Below are positions 27,385 through 34,851 of a DNA stretch of 64,000 nt, in pieces. The DNA is from Streptomonospora litoralis (GTDB lineage: Bacteria; Actinomycetota; Actinomycetes; Streptosporangiales; Streptosporangiaceae), in NCBI RefSeq assembly GCF_004323735.1, contig NZ_CP036455.1:4955101-5019100 (forward strand), read 5' to 3'. Each line of letters opens with the position of its first letter. Position 1 is the stretch's first letter. Below the pieces are notes generated by a model. It saw only the letters and a program-made list of their open reading frames with translations. It was not told where the DNA came from and ran no database searches. The translations under genes were made by a program, and so were the position numbers.

Positions 27385-30300
27385 GTGGAGTTCCACGCAG
27401 ATCTGCATATCCACTCCAAGTACTCGCGGGCCTGCAGCAAAGATTGCGACCTGGAGCATCTGGCGTGGTGGGCGGCCCGCAAGGGTATTGCGGTAGTCGG
27501 TACCGGTGATTTCACTCACCCCGCCTGGCGCGAGCAGTTGCGCAGCAAACTGGTGCCCGCGGAGCCCGGTCTGTTCCGCCTGGCTCCCGATATCGAGGCC
27601 GAGGTGCTGCGCACTCTGCCGCCCGCGTGCCGGAATCCGTCGCGGTTCATGCTGAGCGTGGAGATCTCCACCATCTACAAACGGGGCGAACGGACCCGAA
27701 AGGTGCACCATTTGCTCTACGCGCCCACCATGGAGGCGGCCGAGACCATCACCGCCGATTTGGCCCGCATCGGCAATCTCGCCTCCGACGGGCGTCCCAT
27801 CCTGGGGCTGGATTCGCGCGACCTGCTGGAGATCACCCTGGCCAGCGACCCGGGCAGCTATCTCGTCCCCGCCCACGTGTGGACGCCGTGGTTCGCCGTT
27901 CTCGGATCGAAATCCGGTTTCGACGCCGTCGCCGACTGCTATGCCGACCTCGCCGAGCACATCTTCGCGGTCGAGACGGGGCTCTCCAGCGACCCGGAGA
28001 TGAACTGGACGGTGTCGTCGCTGGACGCCTACACCCAGGTCAGCAATTCCGACGCGCACTCGCCGCCGATGCTCGCCCGGGAGGCGACGCGCTTCGACAC
28101 CGCTCTGGATTACCATGCCATCCGCCGGGCTCTGCAGACCGGCGACGGATTCCGCGGGACCGTCGAGTTCTTCCCCGAAGAAGGCAAGTACCACCTCGAC
28201 GGGCACCGCAAATGCGGCGTGCGGATGGAGCCCCACACCACCCGCGAACACGGCGGCCGCTGCCCCGTGTGCGCCAAGCCGCTGACCGTGGGAGTCTCCC
28301 ACCGCGTCCACGAACTCGCCGACCGCCCCCTCGGCCACCGCCCCGTCGGCGCCGCGGGATTCACCAGCCTGGTGCCCCTGCCCGAGGTCGTCAGCGAGAT
28401 CGTCGGCGTCGGCCCCAAGAGCAAGCGGGTGCAGGGCGAGGTGGCCCGGTTGGTGGGCGAACTCGGCTCGGAACTGGACATCCTGACCTCCGCGCCGACC
28501 GACGAGGTCGCCCGGGTCGGCGGCACCCTGCTGGGCGAGGCCGTCACCCGGCTGCGCGCCGGAGCCGTCGTACGCGAGGGCGGCTACGACGGCGAGTACG
28601 GCACCATCCGCATGTTCCGTCCCGGCGAGCCGACCTCCGCCGGTTCCGCGCCCGCCCTCTTCGATGCCGGCGAGCTGGCGTCGCCCTCCGCGGCGCCGGG
28701 CCCGGCCCCCGGGCGGACGGCACGGACCGGCCGCGGCCCACGCCCGCCGCGCGCCGGCTCGGACGGCGCCGGGGCCGAGCCGGGCACGGCCGGTGCGGGC
28801 GACGCACAAGGCGACGCGCCGGGGAACGGACACCCGGACCACGGTCAGGCCGGCGGCGCCGACGACGGCGAGGCCGAAGCGCGCACAGCCGCTCTCCGCC
28901 CCGGCGAGGTACCGGAACCGGCCATGGCCTCCGCTGTACCCGCCGGGGAGCCCGCAGCGGCCGTCTCAGCGCCCTCCGGAGCACGGCCCGCGGCCGCGCA
29001 AGGGACGAAAGCCCCGGATTCCCCTGTGCTGTTCGCCGACGACGCGGACACCCCCGCCCCGCCTGTCGCTCGAAGCGTGCTCGACGGACTCGACCCCGAA
29101 CAGCGCGCCGCCGCGGCGGCCCCCGCCGGCCCGCTGCTGGTGGTGGCCGGTCCGGGTACCGGCAAGACCCGCACGCTGACCCGGCGCATCGCGCATCTCG
29201 TCGCCGATTGCGGTGTTCCCGCCGCGAGCTTCCTGGCGATCACCTTCACCCGGCGCGCCGCCGAAGAGCTGACCGAGCGCCTCGGCGGCCTGCTGGGCGA
29301 GGCCGCGGGCGGCATCACAGTCGCCACCTTCCACCGCCTCGGTCTGCTCATCCTGCGCGAGCAGCACGAGCGGGCGGGACTCTCCCCCGGCTTCGGCATC
29401 GCCGACACCGCCCGGCAGCTGGAGGTCGCCGCCGCGGCCGCGGGCTCCGAGCAGGAGGGCAAGCGGCTGCTGGCACGCCGCGACGCCGGCGAACCGGCCG
29501 AGGAGGACGCCGGCTACGAGCGCCGACTGCGCGAACTCGACCTGGTGGATTTCGCCGACCTCGTCTCGCTGCCGGTGCGCCTGCTGGAGGCCGACGACGA
29601 ACTGGCCGCCGCCTACCGGGAGCGCTGGAGCCGCATCAGCGTCGACGAGTACCAGGACGTGGACGAGTGGCAGTACGCGCTGCTGCGCCTGCTGACCGGC
29701 CCGGACGGCGACATCACCGCCATCGGCGACCCCGATCAGGCCGTCTACGGGTTCCGCGGTGCCGACGTCGGCTTCTTCCTGCGCTTCACCACCGACTTCA
29801 CGGACGCCGCCACCGTCCGGCTGAGCCGCAACTACCGCTCCAACGCCGCCATCGTGGACGCGGCCGTGCAGGCGATCGCACCGGCCTCCCTGGTGCCCGG
29901 ACGCGAACTGCGGGCCGTCGGCGACTTCACGGACCCGCCGCGCATCGGTATGCACGTCGCCGCCGACGAACGGGCCGAGGCCGCGTTCGTGGCCCGCTCG
30001 GTCGACCGGCTGCTGGGCGGGACGTCCTGGCACTCGCTGGACAGCGGCCGGGTCACCGGCGACGGCGACGGCGGCCTCTCCTTCAGCGACTTCTGCGTGC
30101 TCTACCGCACCGACGCGCAGAGCGAGGCCGTCATGCGGGCGTTCAACACCGCCGGCGTCCCCTACCAGAAGCGCTCGCACGACCGCCTGCTGGCGCGGCC
30201 CGGGGTGCGGATGCTCGCCGACGAGCTGGTGCACCACGCGCAGGGGCCGCTCCCCGAGCGCGTCCGCTCGGCGGTGGAGCTGCTGTGCGAGCGCCACTCC

Positions 30301-30783
30301 GCCGACGAGGAGAGATGCGCCGACCTGCGCACCGCGGGTGAACTGGTGCTGCCGCTGGCCGCCGAGTGCGGCGCGGACCTGGCGGAGTTCCTGTCGGCGC
30401 TGGCCATGGGCGCCGAGGTCGACGCCCTCGACCCGCGCGCCGACCGCGTCGCGCTGCTGACGCTGCACGCGGCCAAGGGCCTGGAGTTCCCGGTGGTGTT
30501 CCTGGTGGGCTGCGACGACGGACTGCTGCCCTTCCGGCTGCCCGGCGCGGCCCCCGACGGCGGCGCCGAGGCCGAGGAGCGCCGACTGTTCTTCGTCGGC
30601 CTGACCCGGGCCCAGCACCGGCTCTACCTGTCGCGGGCGCGGCGTCGCACACGGCGCGGTGCGGCCGCCGACACCGCGCCTTCGGCGTTCCTGGACGCGA
30701 TCGACGCGGGCTTGACCATGCCGGTCGACGAGGAGTCGGCGGCGCGCAAGCGGCCCCGGGACCGCCAGATGCGGCTGCTTTGA
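27385..30783 (+). CDS. EndoQ-like PHP nuclease fused to UvrD-family helicase
   Basis: 1132-residue predicted DNA repair protein. Residues 1-410 form a PHP-family domain closely resembling endonuclease Q. Its metal motifs are ADLHIHSKYSRACSKD, VGTGDFTHP, KVHHLLYAP, PAHVWTPWF and SNSDAHSP, and a cysteine zinc knuckle (KCGVRM ... CPVCAKPLTVGV) lies near 270-300. EndoQ nicks DNA 5' of deaminated or abasic bases. An acidic, low-complexity linker (about 410-560) joins this to a complete SF1 UvrD/Rep helicase: Walker A GPGTGKT near 590, DEYQD near 752, GDPDQAVYGFRGAD, NYRSN, and the C-terminal TLHAAKGLEF and VGLTRAQHRLYLSR motifs. The GTG at 27385 has GGGAGG eight bases upstream. An obvious reading is nicking plus unwinding on one polypeptide. 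It lies apart from neighbours and is not in an operon. Confidence 0.93.
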   Translation: MEFHADLHIHSKYSRACSKDCDLEHLAWWAARKGIAVVGTGDFTHPAWREQLRSKLVPAEPGLFRLAPDIEAEVLRTLPPACRNPSRFMLSVEISTIYKRGERTRKVHHLLYAPTMEAAETITADLARIGNLASDGRPILGLDSRDLLEITLASDPGSYLVPAHVWTPWFAVLGSKSGFDAVADCYADLAEHIFAVETGLSSDPEMNWTVSSLDAYTQVSNSDAHSPPMLAREATRFDTALDYHAIRRALQTGDGFRGTVEFFPEEGKYHLDGHRKCGVRMEPHTTREHGGRCPVCAKPLTVGVSHRVHELADRPLGHRPVGAAGFTSLVPLPEVVSEIVGVGPKSKRVQGEVARLVGELGSELDILTSAPTDEVARVGGTLLGEAVTRLRAGAVVREGGYDGEYGTIRMFRPGEPTSAGSAPALFDAGELASPSAAPGPAPGRTARTGRGPRPPRAGSDGAGAEPGTAGAGDAQGDAPGNGHPDHGQAGGADDGEAEARTAALRPGEVPEPAMASAVPAGEPAAAVSAPSGARPAAAQGTKAPDSPVLFADDADTPAPPVARSVLDGLDPEQRAAAAAPAGPLLVVAGPGTGKTRTLTRRIAHLVADCGVPAASFLAITFTRRAAEELTERLGGLLGEAAGGITVATFHRLGLLILREQHERAGLSPGFGIADTARQLEVAAAAAGSEQEGKRLLARRDAGEPAEEDAGYERRLRELDLVDFADLVSLPVRLLEADDELAAAYRERWSRISVDEYQDVDEWQYALLRLLTGPDGDITAIGDPDQAVYGFRGADVGFFLRFTTDFTDAATVRLSRNYRSNAAIVDAAVQAIAPASLVPGRELRAVGDFTDPPRIGMHVAADERAEAAFVARSVDRLLGGTSWHSLDSGRVTGDGDGGLSFSDFCVLYRTDAQSEAVMRAFNTAGVPYQKRSHDRLLARPGVRMLADELVHHAQGPLPERVRSAVELLCERHSADEERCADLRTAGELVLPLAAECGADLAEFLSALAMGAEVDALDPRADRVALLTLHAAKGLEFPVVFLVGCDDGLLPFRLPGAAPDGGAEAEERRLFFVGLTRAQHRLYLSRARRRTRRGAAADTAPSAFLDAIDAGLTMPVDEESAARKRPRDRQMRLL

Positions 30784-30842
30784 CCTCCTCCCCCAGCCGA
30801 AGTCGGGGGTTCCGCCCCACGCTGGGTGGTGCCCCTCCGGCG

Positions 30843-31388
30843 TCAGTGCGTACGCGGAGTGCCGGGCTCGTCGAGGTACACCAGCATGCGGGTGTTGCCC
30901 AGGGTGTTGGGCTTCACCCGCTCCAGGTCCAGGAACTCGGCCACGCCTTCGTCGTAGGAGCGCAGCAGCTCCTCGTAGACCCGTGCGGAGACGGGCGCGC
31001 CCTGGATCGGCTGGAAGCCGTGACGGGCGAAGAACTCGGTCTCGAAGGTCAGGCAGAAGACGCGGCGCACGCCCAACTCGCGGGCGCGGTCCAGCAGCGC
31101 GGAGACGACGGCGTGGCCCACGCCGCGGCCCTGTGCGGCGGGATCGACGACGACGGTGCGGACCTCGGCCAGGTCCTCCCAGAGGACGTGCAGCGCACCG
31201 CAGCCGATCACACTGCGTTCGAAGGGCTCGCCCCACTCGGCGACGCAGAACTCCTGCACGTCCTCGTAGAGGTTGACGGTGCTCTTGCCGAGTACGCGGC
31301 GCTCGCCACTGAAGGAGTCGACGAGGCGCCGGATGTGGGCGACGTCGCGGGTGCGGGCGCGGCGGACGGTTACCTGGGTGGCGGCCAT
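30843..31388 (-). CDS. Amino-acid N-acetyltransferase (short ArgA-type N-acetylglutamate synthase)
   Basis: 181-residue GNAT protein resembling the stand-alone N-acetylglutamate synthase of mycobacteria (Rv2747 type), which starts arginine synthesis. The acetyl-CoA loop is VVVDPAAQGRGVGHAVVSALL. The family features CLTFETEFFARHGF and the C-terminal RMLVYL are present. It lacks the amino-acid-kinase domain of E. coli ArgA, as expected for this class. No ribosome binding site is obvious; TAACCT lies nine bases before the ATG, so a very short leader is possible. It converges with the EndoQ-UvrD gene. Confidence 0.85.
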   Translation of the reverse strand: MAATQVTVRRARTRDVAHIRRLVDSFSGERRVLGKSTVNLYEDVQEFCVAEWGEPFERSVIGCGALHVLWEDLAEVRTVVVDPAAQGRGVGHAVVSALLDRARELGVRRVFCLTFETEFFARHGFQPIQGAPVSARVYEELLRSYDEGVAEFLDLERVKPNTLGNTRMLVYLDEPGTPRTH

Positions 31389-31542
31389 AACCGCATCAGG
31401 TTACTCGTCCGCAGCGCCGCACGGCGACGAAGCGGGGCCACCGCCCCGTCCGGGGGAGAACAGGGCGGCGCGCCACCGCGGAACCGGGTGTTTCAGGGGT
31501 TCGTTCAGCCGGATCGAGCAGTCGGGGGATCGGTTCTTCGGG

Positions 31543-31863
31543 CTAGATCAACTGCTTGCGGGCAGCCCAGACGACCGCCTCGATGGGGGTGTTGACTCCC
31601 AGCTCGTCGCAGATGCCGCGGAGGCGGCGCCGCAGTGTGCGCGCGCTCAGCTCCAGGCGGCGTGCGGCGACGTCGGTCGTCACACCGGTGGCGATCTCGG
31701 CGAGCAATTGGAGTTCGTCGTCGCTCAGACTGACCGGAAGGTGCTTTCCACCCTCGGGGACCGGTACGGGCGCCGGCACGATGCTTTCGCGCATCAGCGG
31801 GGCACCGGGCTCGTTCGCTGCACGACGTACGAGTGTGGCCTGTTCCACTCCGTCCTCCCTCAT
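31543..31863 (-). CDS. Small LuxR-type helix-turn-helix regulator
   Basis: 106 residues. A short disordered N-terminus is followed by one LuxR/GerE-type domain: LSDDELQLLAEIATGVTTDVAARRLELSARTLRRRLRGICDELGVNTPIEAVVWAARK. No receiver or ligand-binding domain is attached, so any signal must come by other means. Stand-alone domains of this kind are common in streptomycetes and related genera. Targets are unknown; the 618-base upstream region could be autoregulated. Confidence 0.82.
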   Translation of the reverse strand: MREDGVEQATLVRRAANEPGAPLMRESIVPAPVPVPEGGKHLPVSLSDDELQLLAEIATGVTTDVAARRLELSARTLRRRLRGICDELGVNTPIEAVVWAARKQLI

Positions 31864-32481
31864 CCGTGGTGAGTGCGGAACATCAACTCGTCACCGCAGA
31901 GGTCCTGCGACGGCCGGAGGCACGCTGCCTCTGGGCACACGTACGCCGACGTTCCCCGGTACCCACCCCTCTGCCCCGGTGCGAGGCGCCTCTCTGGCAC
32001 AGAGGCGCACGCCCGGCGAGCGGGGGGCGCGCGGTCCCGGTCGGCGCGATCTGGGACGGACAGATCGCGCGTGGGCGCACACGGCCAAGGATGGACGGAC
32101 CCGGTGGAACCGTGCCCAGCCACCCTCACTCACCGTCATGCCGATCCACTACGGCAAACCCGCGGAGGAATACTCCGCTTGCCTCGAAACGCTAGGCGGA
32201 TCCCAACTGCCCGTCAAGGTCGAATTGACTACGATGTGTGACATTACGATCATGACTGGTCACGGTAGATGCGGGTGAGAAAACCTCGCACAAGAGACTG
32301 ACCTGCGAAAAGAACCTTCGGGGGCCACCTCGGGCCACCCCCTGGGCCGGGCGCGCGGGATCCGCTGCGTGACCTGCCATACAGTGGCTGTGACCTGCGA
32401 ATACACGGAATCGGCGAACATCACGATCCCGCAACGAGATCGGCTCGGTCGGCGCCCGGCGAGGCGCCGGGCGCCGACCCC
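31864..32481. other. Intergenic region between lysS and the LuxR-type regulator
   Basis: No credible gene in 618 bases. It includes the lysS terminator at one end, a small hairpin GCGGAG/CTCCGC (32162-32178) and an AT-richer patch with TTGACT at 32224, which looks promoter-like but has no well-spaced -10 element. No tRNA or known RNA fold was recognised. Confidence 0.45.
32447..32479. terminator. Terminator of lysS
   Basis: Perfect 15-base stem (GGTCGGCGCCCGGCG and its complement) with loop AGG, starting two bases after the lysS stop codon on the minus strand. Confidence 0.85.
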
Positions 32482-33978
32482 TCACTCCGGCTTGACGAGC
32501 GGGAAGAGGATGGTCTCGCGGATGTTGCGCCCGGTAAGCGCCATGAGCAACCGGTCGACACCCACGCCGACGCCTCCCGTGGGCGGCATACCGTACTCCA
32601 GCGCCCGCAGGAAGTCCTCGTCGAGCTGCATCGCCTCGGGGTCACCGCCCGCGGCCATCAGCGACTGCTCTGTCAGCCGCCGGCGCTGCTCGACGGGGTC
32701 GACCAGCTCGGAGTAGCCGGTGCCCAGCTCCATCCCGAACCCGATGAGGTCCCACTTCTCGGTGAGCAGCGGGTCGTCGCGGTGCTGGCGCGTCAGCGGA
32801 CTGGTCTCGACGGGGAAGTCTCGCACGAAGGTGGGCTGCTGCAGGGTGTGCTCGACCAGCTCCTCGAAGAGGTGCTCGACCAGTTTGCCCTGGCCCCACT
32901 CCGGGCTCCACTCCACCTCGCGGGTGTCGGCGACCTTGCGCACCGACTCCAGCGGCGTGCGCGGGGTGACCTCCTCGCCGACCGCCTCGGAGACCGCGTC
33001 GTAGAGGCGCACGGACGGCCACTCGCCACTGAGGTCGTACTCCCGGCCGTCGCGCTCGACGAGGGTGGTGCCGAAGGCCGCGTGCACCGCCTCCTGCAGC
33101 AGGCCGCGGGTAAGCCCGGCCATCACGTCGTAGTCGGCGTAGGCCTGGTAGAACTCCAGCATCGTGAACTCGGGGTTGTGCGTGGAGTCCGCGCCCTCGT
33201 TGCGGAAGTTCCGGTTGATCTCGAAGACCTTCTCCATGCCGCCCACCACGAGCCGCTTCAGGTACAGCTCGGGAGCGATGCGCAGGTACAGGTCGAGGTC
33301 GTAGGCGTTGATGTGCGTGGTGAAGGGCCGCGCGGTCGCGCCCCCGTGCACCGGCTGCAGCATCGGGGTCTCGACCTCGGTGTAGCCGCGGCCGTTGAGG
33401 CCGTCGCGCAGCGCGCGGATGGCCGCCGACCGGCTGCCCACCATCTGGCGGATCTCGGGGTTGACGATCAAGTCGACGTAGCGCCGGCGGACCCGTGCCT
33501 CGGGGTCGGTGAGGCCCTTGTGCTTCTCCGGCAGCGGCCGCAGGCACTTGGCCGTCAACTTCCAGGAGTCGACCATCACCGACAGCTCACCGCGGCGCGA
33601 CGTGATGACCTCGCCCTCGACGCCGACGTGATCGCCGAGGTCGATGTCGCTCTTCCACGCCGCCAGCGAGTCGGGGCCGAGCTTGTCCAGCGACAGCATG
33701 ATCTGCAGGTCGCCGGTGGCGTCGCGCAGGGTCGCGAAGCAGAGCTTGCCGCCGGTGCGGTAGAGCATGACGCGCCCGGCGATGCCGACGCGCTCGCCGG
33801 TGGCCGAATCGGGCGCGAGCTCCCCGTGTTTCTCCCTGACCGGGCCGATCGAGGCTGTCCGGGGGAACCCGAGCGGGAAGGGGTCGATGCCCTCCGCGCG
33901 CAGGCGGTCCAGCTTCTCGCGCCGGACCCGCATCTGTTCGGGCAGGTCGTCGTACGATTCGTCCAGTCCTTCGCTCAC
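32482..33978 (-). CDS. lysS: Lysyl-tRNA synthetase, class II
   Basis: 498-residue class II enzyme that charges tRNA-Lys. An N-terminal OB-fold anticodon-binding domain (about 50-160; KLCFATLRDATGDLQIM) is followed by the catalytic core, with motif 2 FRNEGADSTHNPEFTMLEFYQAYADY and motif 3 GVGVGVDRLLMALTG near the C-terminus. It is the plain LysS form, without the LysX transmembrane lysyl-lipid domain. It is followed immediately by a strong terminator. Its neighbourhood with coaX and the nad/pan genes is conserved in actinobacteria. Confidence 0.98.
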   Translation of the reverse strand: MSEGLDESYDDLPEQMRVRREKLDRLRAEGIDPFPLGFPRTASIGPVREKHGELAPDSATGERVGIAGRVMLYRTGGKLCFATLRDATGDLQIMLSLDKLGPDSLAAWKSDIDLGDHVGVEGEVITSRRGELSVMVDSWKLTAKCLRPLPEKHKGLTDPEARVRRRYVDLIVNPEIRQMVGSRSAAIRALRDGLNGRGYTEVETPMLQPVHGGATARPFTTHINAYDLDLYLRIAPELYLKRLVVGGMEKVFEINRNFRNEGADSTHNPEFTMLEFYQAYADYDVMAGLTRGLLQEAVHAAFGTTLVERDGREYDLSGEWPSVRLYDAVSEAVGEEVTPRTPLESVRKVADTREVEWSPEWGQGKLVEHLFEELVEHTLQQPTFVRDFPVETSPLTRQHRDDPLLTEKWDLIGFGMELGTGYSELVDPVEQRRRLTEQSLMAAGGDPEAMQLDEDFLRALEYGMPPTGGVGVGVDRLLMALTGRNIRETILFPLVKPE

Positions 33979-34039
33979 GGTGTGAATCCTATCGGCCGCA
34001 TCCGGGTGTCCCCGACGCAGTGCCCCGGGCCCGGCGCGC

Positions 34040-34819
34040 TCAGGAGTTGCGCTCGTAGACCAGGCGCAGGCCGATGAGGGTGAGCCAGGGCTCGTGCGCG
34101 TCGACCGTCTCGCACTCGTCGACCACCATCGGCGCCAGGCCGCCGGTGGCCACCACCGTCACGTCGTCCACATCGTCGGTGAGCTCCTGGGCCATGCGGT
34201 CCACGATGCCGTCCACCTGGCCGGCGAAGCCGTAGACGATGCCCGAGCGCAGCGCCTCGGTGGTGTTCTTGGCGACGACCGAACGCGGCTTGACCAGCTC
34301 CACCATGTGCAGTTGGGCGCCGCGGCGCGACAGCGCCTCCACCGAGATGTCGATGCCGGGCGCGATCGCCCCGCCCACGTACTCGCCCTTGGCGCTGACG
34401 GCGTCGAAGGTGGTCGCGGTCCCGAAGTCCACCACGACCGCCGGACCGCCGTACTGCTGCACCGCCGCGAGCGCGTTGACGATGCGGTCGCTGCCGACCT
34501 CCTTGGGGTTGTCCATGCGGACGGGGACGCCGGTCTTCACCCCCGGCTCGACGATGACGGCGGGCACGTCGCCGAAGTGGCGGCGGAACATCTCCCGCAT
34601 CTCGTGCTGGACGTTGGGCACCGAGCAGCACAGCGAGATCCCGTTGACCTGGCCGCTGCCGATGAGGGAACTGCCCCCGATGAGGCCGTGCAGGACCACC
34701 GCCCACTCGTCGGCCGTGCGCCGCGCCTCGGTGGAGACCCGCCAGTGTTCGACGAGCGTCTCGCCGTCGAAGAGCCCGAGAACCGTGTGCGAGTTGCCGA
34801 CGTCGATCGCGAGGAGCAT
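34040..34819 (-). CDS. coaX: Type III pantothenate kinase
   Basis: 259-residue ASKHA-fold kinase for the first step of coenzyme A synthesis. The phosphate-1 motif AIDVGNSHTVLGLFDG lies at the N-terminus. The pantothenate/metal motif is VVVDFGTATTFDAV, and GGAIAPGIDIS and VVATGGLAP follow. The ATG at 34819 has AGGAG nine bases upstream; the much longer frame is a shadow of the nadBC gene. It lies 32 bases after nadBC and near panC, so CoA and NAD precursors are made from one cluster, probably one transcript. Confidence 0.96.
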   Translation of the reverse strand: MLLAIDVGNSHTVLGLFDGETLVEHWRVSTEARRTADEWAVVLHGLIGGSSLIGSGQVNGISLCCSVPNVQHEMREMFRRHFGDVPAVIVEPGVKTGVPVRMDNPKEVGSDRIVNALAAVQQYGGPAVVVDFGTATTFDAVSAKGEYVGGAIAPGIDISVEALSRRGAQLHMVELVKPRSVVAKNTTEALRSGIVYGFAGQVDGIVDRMAQELTDDVDDVTVVATGGLAPMVVDECETVDAHEPWLTLIGLRLVYERNS

Positions 34820-34851
34820 CTGGGGCCTCTCCTGGTGAGTTGTGGAGGATC

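Noticed and set aside
32224-32252. TTGACT with TACGAT as a promoter in the lysS-regulator gap
   Set aside because: The spacing between the two hexamers is only about 14 bases, and no gene start fits downstream on that strand.
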